Assembly (NCBI GenBank): GCA_025361485.1
Contig: JANYLA010000142.1
Location: 1-55,202, forward strand
Length of the DNA: 55,202 bases
Direction: 5' to 3'
From: Bacteroidales bacterium
GTDB lineage: Bacteria > Bacteroidota > Bacteroidia > Bacteroidales > Tenuifilaceae
Positions 18,172 to 27,430 of the stretch are shown piece by piece. The notes under the pieces were generated by a model, which was not told the DNA's origin, did not search any database, and was given only the letters and a program-made list of their open reading frames with translations. A program made the translations under genes and the position numbers. The stretch's first letter is position 1. Every line of letters starts with the position of its first letter.

Positions 18172-18203
18172 AAAAGCCTGATAGAAAAATCTATCAGGCT
18201 TTT
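18172..18203. terminator. Bidirectional intrinsic terminator
   Basis: A 13-bp perfect stem, AAAAGCCTGATAG (18172-18184) with CTATCAGGCTTTT (18191-18203) and a 6-nt loop. A-tract and T-tract flanks let it serve both the YitT gene (+) and the SDR gene (-). Confidence 0.85.
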
Positions 18204-18266
18204 AAATTTTTGTAATGATATAACTATAACTCAAGTGGTGATCAAAAAATAATAGGAAATATATTT

Positions 18267-19820
18267 CTACCAACTTATTGGGAAATAATCTTTTAAAAAC
18301 CTCCCGCTCCAATGCTTGCCGGTGTTTATTCCATCAATAAATGGATCACAAACGCGTGCAGCACCATCAACAATATCAAGCGGAGGTTGAAAATCGTGCA
18401 CCTGCTGCTTGTGCTTGGCCAATTCGGCAGGATCCTCATCGGTAACCCATCCGGTATCAACAGCATTCATAAATATGCCATCCTTGGCAAGGTCGCTGGC
18501 AGATGTGTGGGTTAGCATATTAAGCGCAGCCTTTGCCATGTTAGTATGCGGATGGCGATCGGCTTTATTAAAGCTATGAAACTTTCCCTCCATTGCCGAA
18601 ACGTTTACCACATGCTTCTTACCGGTATAATCCTTCCGCATCAATGGAGTAAGCAGATTACAGAGTACAAATGGAGCAATGGAGTTTACGAGCTGCACCT
18701 CCACCATTTCGAGGGTTTCAATCTGCCCAAGCTTTAAACGCCAGCTATTGGTGGTTCGCAAATCGACCTGCTGAAGGTCAGCATCAAGTTTTCCTTCGGG
18801 GAATACCTCTCGGGCCTCAATGGAATTATCGAATTTATATGGCACTTGCGAAAGTTGTGCCGATGCCCGAATGCCAATACCGGGTACCTGCCCATTCCAG
18901 TTAACAGCTAAAGTCTTTTTCGATTCTGATCCTTCGTTTCTAGCACCTTCAATTTCTCTTAAACACTGCTGATGATGCGAAAGTAACTGCTGCACATCTT
19001 TAGAATGCTGATGAAACGGAAGCAACTCGTTAGCCATCAAATGAGAGTAAAACCCCGCTGGCCTACGAACGGTTTGTGCAGCATTATTTATCAGGATATC
19101 GAGCCTTTCATACTTCTGCTCAACATACGTGGCAAACAGCTCTACGCTAGGAATGTGTCTTAGGTCCAGCCCATAAATATGTAAGCGGTGGCTCCAATCA
19201 TTATAATCCTTCTCCTTGGCAAACCGTATTGCGGAATCAGCAGGAAAGCGTGTTGTAGCAATAACTGTTGCACCTGAGCGGAGCATCATTAAGGTTGCAT
19301 GGTATCCAATCTTAAGTCGCGATCCTGTTATTAGAGCAATCTGACCGGTCATGTCACACCGCTGAAACCGCTTTCTATAGTTTAAATCACCACACTCCGT
19401 GCACATCGAGTCGTAAAAATGGTGAATCTCTGTGTATGTTTTCTTACACACATAGCAGTTTTGCTCCGAGGTAAGAGAGTGTTTCTCGCTTATGTTAACT
19501 GATGCTGATATGGCAACTTGGGTTGGTGCTTCAAAAACGTGCGCTATACGTGCGCTTCTAATACTTGTTGCTGCACGAGCTTTGCGATTGTTTGTATTTT
19601 CAACTTGTTTGCGGGCAACCTTAACGCTTTTATTTCTTTTTTGTATTTCGGCTTTATCGGGTCGGGTGATTTGCCCAGCAGCTTTCATCAACTTTAGCAA
19701 CTGCTCCTCCGACAAATGAATAAGTTGATCTCCATTTTGAAGCAAGTGTTCTAAAACTGTTATACAGTTATTGATTTCTGTATTAGTTAATTTTCCTTGT
19801 TGTTCTGCTTTTTTTTCCAT
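18267..19820 (-). CDS. SDR-fold protein with N-terminal zinc ribbon and substituted catalytic tyrosine
   Basis: A 517-aa protein, about twice the usual SDR length. Residues 1-115 are helical and charged. A CxxC...CxxC zinc-ribbon-like motif follows (C122, C125, C140, C143). The Rossmann core starts with [14 protein letters not shown] (162-175; a TGxxxGxG-like cofactor loop) and NNAAQ (245-249). A long insertion (about 255-375) separates this from the active-site segment. Ser409 in VNVSA is present, but the YxxxK position reads TNMAK (426-430), so the tyrosine is Thr and only the lysine remains; the usual PG after strand 6 reads DTGW. It may bind NAD(P) without classical dehydrogenase chemistry, or use another residue. 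Nothing nearby indicates a pathway. Fold confident, function unknown. Confidence 0.75.
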   Translation of the reverse strand: MEKKAEQQGKLTNTEINNCITVLEHLLQNGDQLIHLSEEQLLKLMKAAGQITRPDKAEIQKRNKSVKVARKQVENTNNRKARAATSIRSARIAHVFEAPTQVAISASVNISEKHSLTSEQNCYVCKKTYTEIHHFYDSMCTECGDLNYRKRFQRCDMTGQIALITGSRLKIGYHATLMMLRSGATVIATTRFPADSAIRFAKEKDYNDWSHRLHIYGLDLRHIPSVELFATYVEQKYERLDILINNAAQTVRRPAGFYSHLMANELLPFHQHSKDVQQLLSHHQQCLREIEGARNEGSESKKTLAVNWNGQVPGIGIRASAQLSQVPYKFDNSIEAREVFPEGKLDADLQQVDLRTTNSWRLKLGQIETLEMVEVQLVNSIAPFVLCNLLTPLMRKDYTGKKHVVNVSAMEGKFHSFNKADRHPHTNMAKAALNMLTHTSASDLAKDGIFMNAVDTGWVTDEDPAELAKHKQQVHDFQPPLDIVDGAARVCDPFIDGINTGKHWSGRFLKDYFPISW

Positions 19821-19845
19821 TAGCGATCCCCTCTTTCTTCGAGCG

Positions 19846-19853
19846 CAAAGATA
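19846..19853 (-). promoter_or_regulatory. Bacteroidota -7 element (TATCTTTG) for the SDR-like gene
   Basis: On the minus strand this reads TATCTTTG, a perfect TAnnTTTG, 26 nt upstream of the start codon at 19820. Confidence 0.6.
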
Positions 19854-20067
19854 ATGTTGTTTTGGACTTAATAATACAAGCTCCAGAAATGTGAAAATTG
19901 AGTTCTTTTGATACCTAGAAATAAAACATAAATATTAACTGCATTATGGGTATTCATTAGTTAGCCTATTTCCTACACTTACTCTTAAACAATTCATTTC
20001 TACTTTAGCAAAATATTTATAGGGTTATAATTTTCGAGTATATGATATAAATCGATTTTCAAATCAG

Positions 20068-20075
20068 TATTTTTG
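20068..20075 (+). promoter_or_regulatory. Bacteroidota -7 element (TATTTTTG) for rsgA
   Basis: A perfect TAnnTTTG, 20 nt before ATG 20095; it probably drives the rsgA-TIGR00266-mnmH operon. Confidence 0.6.
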
Positions 20076-20094
20076 CTTCTCATATTTGCGAATA

Positions 20095-21018
20095 ATGAAA
20101 AGCGGATTAGTATTAAAAACTACAGGTAGTCGGTATACGGTAAAAGATGATAATGGAGCGATTTTTTATTGCTCCATCAGGGGAAAACTCCGCCTAAAAG
20201 GTGTTAAAACAACAAATCCAATAACCGTGGGAGATATTGTTGATTTTGATGTAGAAAACCACGACACTGGTTCGATTAGCAGAGTTCACAATAGAAAAAA
20301 TTACATAATCCGTCGATCAACCAATCTTTCTCGCGAATCACATATTATCGCAGCAAATCTCGATCAAACCTTACTAATTATAACTATTGATTTTCCTGAG
20401 ACTCAGCTCGCTTTTATCGATAGATATTTAGTTACTTCAGAAGCTTATAGTATAAAAACAATTTTAATATTCAATAAAATAGACCTTTATAGCGATGAGT
20501 TAAACAATAAACTTAATTACTATATTTCAATTTATGAGAAAATAGGCTACCAATGTATAAAGGTTTCTGCACAATCGGGTGAAAATCTATCTATACTTAA
20601 GGATATTCTGACCAATAGAACTAGTCTCATTTCTGGTAATTCTGGAGTTGGCAAATCAACTCTAATTAATAAGATAGAGCCATCACTAAATCTTAAAACC
20701 GAGCTCATTTCATCCTACCACCTTATGGGCAAACACACTACAACTTTTAGTGAAATGTTTGAGCTAAGTTTTGGCGGTTACTTAATTGATACTCCTGGTA
20801 TTAAAGGTTTTGGTTTGGTTGAAATAGATAACAGTGAGCTTTACCACTATTTCCCCGAAATATTTAAAATTGCATCGGATTGTAAGTTTTATAATTGTAC
20901 ACATATTCATGAACCTGGTTGTGCGGTAATTCGAGCTGTTGACGAAGGGTCGATTAGTCCATCACGCTATATGAGCTATTTGAGCATTCATGATGATGAT
21001 AATGATAAATACCGTTAA
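20095..21018 (+). CDS. rsgA: Ribosome small subunit-dependent GTPase A
   Basis: A 307-aa circularly permuted GTPase that assists 30S subunit maturation. An OB fold occupies about 1-70. The G motifs come in permuted order: G4 NKID (127-130), then G1 GNSGVGKS (181-188), then G3 DTPG (232-235). The C-terminal zinc site uses C263, C268, H270 and C276. I prefer ATG 20095 over a TTG three codons upstream, because ATG gives the usual KSGLVLKTTGSRYTV opening. It heads an operon with the TIGR00266 gene (20-nt gap) and mnmH. Confidence 0.95.
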   Translation: MKSGLVLKTTGSRYTVKDDNGAIFYCSIRGKLRLKGVKTTNPITVGDIVDFDVENHDTGSISRVHNRKNYIIRRSTNLSRESHIIAANLDQTLLIITIDFPETQLAFIDRYLVTSEAYSIKTILIFNKIDLYSDELNNKLNYYISIYEKIGYQCIKVSAQSGENLSILKDILTNRTSLISGNSGVGKSTLINKIEPSLNLKTELISSYHLMGKHTTTFSEMFELSFGGYLIDTPGIKGFGLVEIDNSELYHYFPEIFKIASDCKFYNCTHIHEPGCAVIRAVDEGSISPSRYMSYLSIHDDDNDKYR

Positions 21019-21038
21019 TTCACTAATATATAACGACT

Positions 21039-21806
21039 ATGAAATCACACGAAATTGACTATAAAATTATGGGTGAATCGATTCAACTCGTAGAGGTTGA
21101 ACTCGACCCAATGGAAACTGTAATTGCTGAAGCGGGTGCAATGGTTTACATGGAGGATGGCATTCAGTTCGAGGCTAAAATGGGCGATGGAACAGCTCCA
21201 AACCAAGGGTTTTTCGACAAAATTTTATCGGCTGGTTCAAGAGTTTTAGCAGGTGAATCACTATTCATTACCCATTTTACCAATCGAGGGTTAGGTAAGA
21301 AAAGGGTTGCCTTTTCAGCGCCTTACCCAGGAACCGTTATTCCAATTGATCTAACTCAATTGGGTGGCAGGCTTATTGTTCAAAAAGATGGTTTTTTATG
21401 TGCAGCAATGGGAACAAAAATTACCATGCATTTTAATCGTAAGATTGGTGCTGGATTAGTTGGTGGAGAGGGCTTTATTCTTCAAAAACTTGAAGGGGAT
21501 GGCAGAGCTTTCGTTCACGCTGGAGGTACTGTGATTGAGAGACAACTTAATAATGAAGTTTTAAGAATTGACACCGGCTGTATCGTTGCCTTTGAATCGC
21601 AAATTGATTTTGATGTTGAATCAACCGGAAGTCTAAAAAGCATGGTATTTGGTGGCGAAGGTCTATTTCTTGCAACTCTTCGCGGAACAGGAAAGGTTTG
21701 GCTACAATCAATGCCAATCCGAAAGCTAATTCAAGCACTTGCACCTTATGGCAGAAATTCAGGGAAGGAAACCAGTGGAATTCTTGGTAGCTTTTTACAA
21801 GACTAG
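21039..21806 (+). CDS. TIGR00266/AIM24 family protein
   Basis: A 255-aa all-beta protein of the TIGR00266 (AIM24-like) family, seen from the opening [21 protein letters not shown], the AEAGAMVYM segment (about 30-37), the [11 protein letters not shown] strand, and the late [22 protein letters not shown] (about 207-228). No signal peptide or membrane segment is visible. The molecular function is not established. It sits between rsgA and mnmH with short gaps (20 and 15 nt), so it is cotranscribed with RNA-related genes, but no mechanism can be inferred. Confidence 0.9.
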   Translation: MKSHEIDYKIMGESIQLVEVELDPMETVIAEAGAMVYMEDGIQFEAKMGDGTAPNQGFFDKILSAGSRVLAGESLFITHFTNRGLGKKRVAFSAPYPGTVIPIDLTQLGGRLIVQKDGFLCAAMGTKITMHFNRKIGAGLVGGEGFILQKLEGDGRAFVHAGGTVIERQLNNEVLRIDTGCIVAFESQIDFDVESTGSLKSMVFGGEGLFLATLRGTGKVWLQSMPIRKLIQALAPYGRNSGKETSGILGSFLQD

Positions 21807-21821
21807 TTTTTAAAAAAGAGA

Positions 21822-22844
21822 ATGAAGAATATTAATATCGAAGATTTTTTAAAGGAGAGAGATGTAACGCCTGTTATCGACGTTCGTTCTCCCGCTGAGT
21901 ATAAGAAAAGCCATATACCTGGCGCATACAATATTCCTTTATTCTCCGATGAGGAAAGGGCAATAGTTGGTACTAAATATGTTCAAGAGTCTCGTTATTC
22001 GTCCGTCATTGCAGGTCTTGATATGGTTGGTCCAAAACTCAGCCGTTTTGTTGATGCAGCAACAAAGATTGCACCGAATGGAAAACTATTGGTTTATTGT
22101 TGGCGAGGAGGAATGCGCAGCTCAAGCATGTCGTGGTTACTGAATCTTGCCGGAATTAATTCGAAAACCCTGATTGGAGGTTACAAATCATACCGAAGAT
22201 ATTCTAAAGAATATCTATCAAAACCTTTTAAACTAGTTATTCTTGGAGGAATGACCGGTAGCGGAAAAACTGAAATCATCTTACAGCTCCCTAAATTCGG
22301 ACAACAAATTGTTGATTTAGAAGGATTAGCAAATCATAAAGGTTCTGCCTTTGGTGCAATCGGACAAAAACCTCAACCATCAACAGAGTTTTTTGAAAAT
22401 TTACTTTTCGAAAATCTAATTAAACTTGACATCAACAAACCTATTTGGGTTGAAGATGAAAGCAAGGCTATAGGTTCGGTTTTTATTCCTCAAGAGTTAT
22501 TCAATCAGATGTTAAATAGCCCTGTAATTGCCATTGAACGCTCAACCGAAACTCGGATTAAAAGGTTAACTTCAGAATATACTAATTGTAACCCTCAACT
22601 ACTTATTGATTCGGTTAATAAAATAGCAAAACGATTGGGTGGTGATAATGTAATCAAGGCGATTAAAGGTATTGAGGAGGGTAATTTTGAAGAGGCAGTT
22701 GGGATATCGCTTTATTATTACGATAAGGCATACCAATTTGGGCTAAGCAATAAAAAAGTTAAGCCCATTATTTGTCCCTTATACGATGAAGATATAGATG
22801 GGAATTGTAATTTACTTATTGAGACCTTAAAAAAAACGATATAA
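21822..22844 (+). CDS. mnmH: tRNA 2-selenouridine synthase
   Basis: A 340-aa enzyme that replaces sulfur of 2-thiouridine with selenium at the wobble base of certain tRNAs, via a geranylated intermediate, using selenophosphate. The N-terminal rhodanese domain (about 5-125) carries the catalytic Cys93 in CWRGGMRSSSMSWLL; the C-terminal P-loop domain has GMTGSGKT (143-150). Both are intact. Activity on selenium requires SelD, which is not in this window. Last gene of the rsgA operon, with a strong bidirectional terminator immediately after. Confidence 0.93.
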   Translation: MKNINIEDFLKERDVTPVIDVRSPAEYKKSHIPGAYNIPLFSDEERAIVGTKYVQESRYSSVIAGLDMVGPKLSRFVDAATKIAPNGKLLVYCWRGGMRSSSMSWLLNLAGINSKTLIGGYKSYRRYSKEYLSKPFKLVILGGMTGSGKTEIILQLPKFGQQIVDLEGLANHKGSAFGAIGQKPQPSTEFFENLLFENLIKLDINKPIWVEDESKAIGSVFIPQELFNQMLNSPVIAIERSTETRIKRLTSEYTNCNPQLLIDSVNKIAKRLGGDNVIKAIKGIEEGNFEEAVGISLYYYDKAYQFGLSNKKVKPIICPLYDEDIDGNCNLLIETLKKTI

Positions 22845-22846
22845 AA

Positions 22847-22866
22847 AAAGCCCCAAAAGGGGCTTT
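22847..22866. terminator. Bidirectional intrinsic terminator
   Basis: AAAGCCCC (22847-22854) pairs with GGGGCTTT (22859-22866) around AAAA, between the convergent mnmH (+) and universal stress protein (-) genes, with an A tract on the left side. Confidence 0.85.
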
Positions 22867-22885
22867 CTAATTGTTTATAGTACTA

Positions 22886-23713
22886 TTACATAGACTGATT
22901 AATACACATCACGGGTATTTTCGCTTCATTTGCAATAACATATTGCTCCTGTGCGCCGAATACATAGTCGGTAAAATCAAGGCTTCCCGAAGTCATAATA
23001 AGTATAAGATCTGACTCAATATCTTGTGCTAGCTTAACTACTTCTTCTTGAAATTTACTTCCCTTTCCTGCACTATGAATTTCATAGGGGATATTATAGC
23101 TCTCAAGATGTTTCTTGGCAAAAGCAAGGTTATAATTTACCTTTTTTTGGACTCCTGCATCAAATGCATTTGGAATGATGATATGAATTTGAGATTTATA
23201 TTGCACAGAAACTTTTATAGCCCAATTAAGCTTTGATTTCTCGTCGAAACTAAAATCTAGAGGCATTACAACATGTTGGAAAACTCGATTTTCTTTTGGA
23301 AAATCTTGAACTACGAGGAAAGGAACGCTTGAACCGGCGATTACCTTAAGCGCCCAGCTGCCAGTTAACTTCTGAACTCCTTTAATTCCGTGAGTTCCCA
23401 TAATTACAAGGTCGGCATTTATATCCGCTGCATGCTCACTAATGGTATTAAAGATATTACCCTCCATAACGGTTGTTTTTACTTCAACACCATAGCTTTC
23501 TTTTATTCTGCTATAATCTGCTTTTAGATTTTCAGTTGCTTCTTTTTCTGATAATTTACCCTTTGTAAATAAGCCGCCACTTTCGGTTACATAAATTAGT
23601 TCAATTTGCGAACTCGTAGCGAGCGAACCTATTTTTACTGCATACTTTAGGGCATTTTCAGCAACAGGAGTAAAATCCCAGGGTATTAATAAACGAAGAG
23701 TATTGTTTTCCAT
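22886..23713 (-). CDS. Universal stress protein, tandem UspA domains
   Basis: A 275-aa cytoplasmic protein with two UspA folds. Domain 1 (about 5-145) begins LRLLIPWDFTPVAENALKYAV and ends with VIMGTHGIKGVQKLTGSWALKVIAGSSVPFLVV-type strands, holding the GTHG and G-S nucleotide-loop pattern. Domain 2 (about 150-275) begins QHVVMPLDFSFDEKSKLNWAI and ends LILIMTSGSLDFTDYVFGAQEQYVI; its ATP loop looks degenerate. USPs are induced by growth arrest and stress; the client is unknown. Monocistronic; a TAACTTTA sequence at about 23745-23752 on the minus strand is a near-consensus -7 element. Confidence 0.9.
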   Translation of the reverse strand: MENNTLRLLIPWDFTPVAENALKYAVKIGSLATSSQIELIYVTESGGLFTKGKLSEKEATENLKADYSRIKESYGVEVKTTVMEGNIFNTISEHAADINADLVIMGTHGIKGVQKLTGSWALKVIAGSSVPFLVVQDFPKENRVFQHVVMPLDFSFDEKSKLNWAIKVSVQYKSQIHIIIPNAFDAGVQKKVNYNLAFAKKHLESYNIPYEIHSAGKGSKFQEEVVKLAQDIESDLILIMTSGSLDFTDYVFGAQEQYVIANEAKIPVMCINQSM

Positions 23714-23825
23714 AGTCTTATCTTATTATATGGATTTCGGACATATAAAGTTAAGAAACTTTGCTCATCTATACCTATAAAAAAATGAAAAACGTTGATT
23801 AATGGTTTAAACTTATTTCAAAATA

Positions 23826-24800
23826 TCAGCTGTTTCGAATCATAATTTTTTGAGCAAGAGAAGATAATGCTTCTTTCCGAGCAGGGCTAATATCTATTTT
23901 TTCTACTGACTCCATTGCCTTTAAGTAGTAATTTGAAATCAATAATTCTGTTTCCTCTTTTACGTTGGTATCATCAAATATTTTGATGGTTTCAGAAACT
24001 TTTAGTTCAGTATCAATCGTTGTTGATTGGTACAAATTTGTTAGCTTTTCGAGAGTTGATCCTTTGGCATTATTAAAAGCCTTTATTGTAAGTATTGTCT
24101 TTTTATTTGCAACAATATCACCGCCTTTCTTCTTTCCAAACACTTTTGAATCTCCGTAAACATCAAGTAAATCATCCTGAAGCTGAAATGCTATTCCTAT
24201 ATTTATTCCAAATAGACCTATTTCATTGATATCATTTTCTTTCGCTTCTCCAATGATAGCCCCAATTTGTAGTGCTCCTTTAAGTAAAACCGCCGTTTTA
24301 AGTTCGATCATTCTTGTATACTCATCTTGAGTAACATACTTCATACTTTCATAGTCCATATCATACTGTTGCCCTTCGCAAACACCCATTGAAAACTCGT
24401 TAAAAACTTCTAAAATTGGAGCTATAAATTGCTTATCGGTTTTAACTAACAGTTTATATGCAAGGATGGTCATCGCATCTCCTGAAAGAATCGCCACATT
24501 ATTATTCCATTTCTTATGAACAGTTTCTTTCCCTCTCCTTATATCGGCATTGTCCATAATATCATCGTGAACAAGAGTGAAGTTATGGAAAACCTCAACA
24601 GCTAAAGCAGGATAAATAGCCTGATCTATCGTTTCTTTAAACATGTTACAGGCCGCAAGGGTCAGAACTGGTCGAATTCTCTTGCCTCCTGCTGATAAAA
24701 TGTACTGTATAGGTTTATATAAATTTTTAGGATCTTCAGGAAGATTCAGATTTGCAAGCGCCTTTTCTAATACTCCTGAAAGTTCATCTAAACTATACAT
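23826..24800 (-). CDS. Polyprenyl (trans-isoprenyl) diphosphate synthase
   Basis: A 324-aa trans-prenyltransferase that condenses allylic diphosphates with IPP. The first aspartate-rich motif is DDIMD (79-83) within FHNFTLVHDDIMDNADIRRG-like sequence; the second is FQLQDDLLDVYGD (about 205-217), followed by a KKGGDIVANKKT lysine region. GGKRIRP (38-44) binds the substrate phosphate. The first motif is DDxxD without the two-residue insertion of bacterial FPP synthases, and an aromatic Phe74 lies five residues before it, which hints at a short to medium product; the chain length cannot be fixed from sequence. It lies 10 nt downstream of the MMPL transporter gene and is cotranscribed with it. 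Confidence 0.9.
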   Translation of the reverse strand: MYSLDELSGVLEKALANLNLPEDPKNLYKPIQYILSAGGKRIRPVLTLAACNMFKETIDQAIYPALAVEVFHNFTLVHDDIMDNADIRRGKETVHKKWNNNVAILSGDAMTILAYKLLVKTDKQFIAPILEVFNEFSMGVCEGQQYDMDYESMKYVTQDEYTRMIELKTAVLLKGALQIGAIIGEAKENDINEIGLFGINIGIAFQLQDDLLDVYGDSKVFGKKKGGDIVANKKTILTIKAFNNAKGSTLEKLTNLYQSTTIDTELKVSETIKIFDDTNVKEETELLISNYYLKAMESVEKIDISPARKEALSSLAQKIMIRNS

Positions 24801-24810
24801 CTTATGGTAT

Positions 24811-27225
24811 TTATTGTTTTGAATTGTCTAGAAAAAGTGTCTCCTCGGATAGTACTTCTCCATTTTCTAAATCATCCTCATCGTCAAAGCCTGTTGATAA
24901 ATCTAAAGCAGGCTCATAGTCAGGGTCGATAGCCGATTTACGTTCAAATGCAAGTAGAATCGAAGGAAGAATAAACAGATTACTAAAAAGTGCTATAAGT
25001 AAAGTCAGCGCCACTAATACTCCTAGCGAAACGGTACCACCAAATTTAGAAAGTGCAAAAACGCCAAATCCAAAGAAAAGAACAACCGAGGTATATATTA
25101 TGCTAATGCCTGTTTCCCTAATCGCATAGATAACAGAGGCTTTTATATTGTGTGATGTTCTTTTCAACTCCTGCCTATATTTAGCTAAGAGCTGAATAGA
25201 ATTATCTATTGCAATACCAAATGCAATACTGAATACAATAACGGTGCTTGGCTTAAGAGCAATTCCAATATAACCCATTGCGGCTGAAGTAAGAAGTAAT
25301 GGAATCATGTTTGTTAAAACAGAGAATAATACTATTCTCCAACGTCTGAACATCCATCCCATAAAAATCATGATAACTCCAATTGCCAATGGTAAACTAA
25401 CAAACAAACTATCAACAAGATAATCGAATCCTCTTGATACGACAATGCTTGACCCGGAAATATAAACATGTTTCGATTTTTCTTTGAAAATTGTATCAAT
25501 TTCCGACCTAACCTGTTTTCTTAATTGATTCATCCTGTACGTTCCAATATCATCAGCGTTATATATTATTCTAACAAATCTTCCTGTAGAATCGACTACG
25601 CGGGCAAACCTATCACTTATGCCAATGCTTTTGGGTACATATGAAAGAATAAAACCCAATTCAAAACTACTTGGAAGTCTATATCTATCGGGGTTTCCGT
25701 TATAGTAAGCTTGTGACGCAAATTTTGCTACCTCAACAATTGAAACAGGCTTTGAGAGTTCGGTATATCCTGAAAGTTTTCTTTGTAGATGATCTACTTT
25801 TACAAGTACTCCTGAAGATAAGTATCCGTTGGGTTTTTCAGTATCGTAAACTATTTCGAAGGGCATAACTCCGTTGAAATTCTTTTCGAAAAATTTTAGA
25901 TTTTTTAATACCGGATGATTTCTTGGTATATCGTCAACCATATATCCATTGTTCTTAAGCAAAGTAACTCCGACTAGACCGGTGCAGATAAGAGCAATAG
26001 CAACGGCGAATACAATTTTTCGTCGATACAAAACCGTTAGCACTATTCTATAAATATTCTTTTTAATCCCTTTTCTCGAAAGGTGTTTAAGATGTTTTTT
26101 CTTTGGTGGTGCCGAAAAACTAAATATAATAGGAATGAGCATCAGCGAGATGGAGTAAACACCCATAACGTTCAACGATGCAACAACACCAAACTCTTTT
26201 AATACCTGTGTATTTGTTATAACAAAGGCACCAAATCCGATGGCAGTGGTAAGGTTTGATAAAAAAGTTGCACTTCCTACTTTTGTAATAACTCTATATA
26301 AAGCTTTTATTTGGTTTCCATGGTGTCTATACTCATGGTGATATTTGTTTATTAAAAAAATGCAGCTCGGAACTCCAATGATTACAAGCAATGACGGAAT
26401 TATGGCTGTCAGTAAAGTTAAATCGTAGCCAAATAGCGTTATTGTCCCAAGTGCCCATATCACGCCAATACTTACAACTAAAAGTGAAATAAAAACAACC
26501 CTGAATGAGTGGAAAAGAATATAAAGTATTACCGAAGTTAATAAAACTGCCAAAAATACAAAAAGGTACATCTCACCTTTTATCATCTCACCAACCGTAA
26601 CCCTTATATACGGAAGACCAGAGTAGTAGAGTTTGTTTTTGGTATCTTCCTCATATAGTTTACAAACACTTACGATATTTTTAACCAATCCTATTCTTTC
26701 TTTTTTTGTGATCATTTCCCTATTTAGGGTAACAATCATTAAGAAAGTTTTGGTTGAATCGTTATAAAGAAGGTTTTTATAGAAACCTAAGGATAATGTA
26801 ACCGCTGATAATGAATCTAATTTGTTTGAGGAGTAATTTTTTTCTTTAAATATTTTTTCGGGTATAAACTTCTTGCTTATAGTATCTTTAACAAGGTTAA
26901 TTGCATCAACAATAGAAAAAACTTGCTCTACACCATTAATTTTCTTGAGTTCATCTTCAAGTTTTCTCCAATTATTGAATTGATTTAAAGAAAAAAACAT
27001 GGTGTCTTGAACTCCAATAACCATAATATTTTCACCTTTTCCAAATTTTTTCGAAAACTCAATACTTCGAATAAGCACAGAATCTTCTTTCGGAAGTAAA
27101 GGTATTGGTTTGTAAGATAGTTCGACAAACGTGGCTTTGTAAGCCATAAAACAAGTAAAAACGCCTATGGCGCTAAGAATAAAGAACCTATATCTTAAGA
27201 TACTTCTAGCAAAAAACTGAAACAT
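24811..27225 (-). CDS. MMPL/RND-family inner-membrane transporter
   Basis: An 804-aa membrane protein with two homologous halves, each having one N-terminal helix (near 14-32 and 395-412), a large extracytoplasmic loop (about 50-215 and 425-610) and a five-helix bundle (about 220-375 and 615-770), giving about 12 helices. The bundle motifs IPSLLVIIGVPSCIF and VFSIAFGIAIDNSIQLLAKYRQEL match the sterol-sensing/RND core. The cytoplasmic tail is acidic. Such proteins export lipids or hydrophobic molecules using ion gradients; pairing with a prenyl diphosphate synthase suggests an isoprenoid or membrane-lipid cargo, but this is inference. First gene of a two-gene operon. Confidence 0.85.
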   Translation of the reverse strand: MFQFFARSILRYRFFILSAIGVFTCFMAYKATFVELSYKPIPLLPKEDSVLIRSIEFSKKFGKGENIMVIGVQDTMFFSLNQFNNWRKLEDELKKINGVEQVFSIVDAINLVKDTISKKFIPEKIFKEKNYSSNKLDSLSAVTLSLGFYKNLLYNDSTKTFLMIVTLNREMITKKERIGLVKNIVSVCKLYEEDTKNKLYYSGLPYIRVTVGEMIKGEMYLFVFLAVLLTSVILYILFHSFRVVFISLLVVSIGVIWALGTITLFGYDLTLLTAIIPSLLVIIGVPSCIFLINKYHHEYRHHGNQIKALYRVITKVGSATFLSNLTTAIGFGAFVITNTQVLKEFGVVASLNVMGVYSISLMLIPIIFSFSAPPKKKHLKHLSRKGIKKNIYRIVLTVLYRRKIVFAVAIALICTGLVGVTLLKNNGYMVDDIPRNHPVLKNLKFFEKNFNGVMPFEIVYDTEKPNGYLSSGVLVKVDHLQRKLSGYTELSKPVSIVEVAKFASQAYYNGNPDRYRLPSSFELGFILSYVPKSIGISDRFARVVDSTGRFVRIIYNADDIGTYRMNQLRKQVRSEIDTIFKEKSKHVYISGSSIVVSRGFDYLVDSLFVSLPLAIGVIMIFMGWMFRRWRIVLFSVLTNMIPLLLTSAAMGYIGIALKPSTVIVFSIAFGIAIDNSIQLLAKYRQELKRTSHNIKASVIYAIRETGISIIYTSVVLFFGFGVFALSKFGGTVSLGVLVALTLLIALFSNLFILPSILLAFERKSAIDPDYEPALDLSTGFDDEDDLENGEVLSEETLFLDNSKQ

Positions 27226-27269
27226 TTGTTAGTTATTAGGTGTGCGAGATTACGATTTTTATTAAAACG

Positions 27270-27277
27270 CTAAGATA
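27270..27277 (-). promoter_or_regulatory. Possible variant -7 element (TATCTTAG) for the MMPL gene
   Basis: On the minus strand this reads TATCTTAG, one mismatch from TAnnTTTG, 45 nt before the start codon at 27225. Confidence 0.3.
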
Positions 27278-27373
27278 ACGCTTTTACTCTCTTTATCAAA
27301 CAATAGTAGTTTCATGATTAAATATAATAGCCTAAATATCTGTAGTATATAAACATCTAAGTGCTTAAAAAAG

Positions 27374-27411
27374 AAATAAGCCAGAGACTGTAAACAATCA
27401 CTGGCTTATTT
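27374..27411 (-). terminator. Intrinsic terminator of the ATP synthase operon
   Basis: AAATAAGCCAG (27374-27384) pairs with CTGGCTTATTT (27401-27411). Read on the minus strand, the hairpin lies 19 nt past the atpG stop and is followed by a T-rich tract (TTTCTTTTTT). Confidence 0.8.
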
Positions 27412-27430
27412 TAAATGATTTAAAAAGAAT

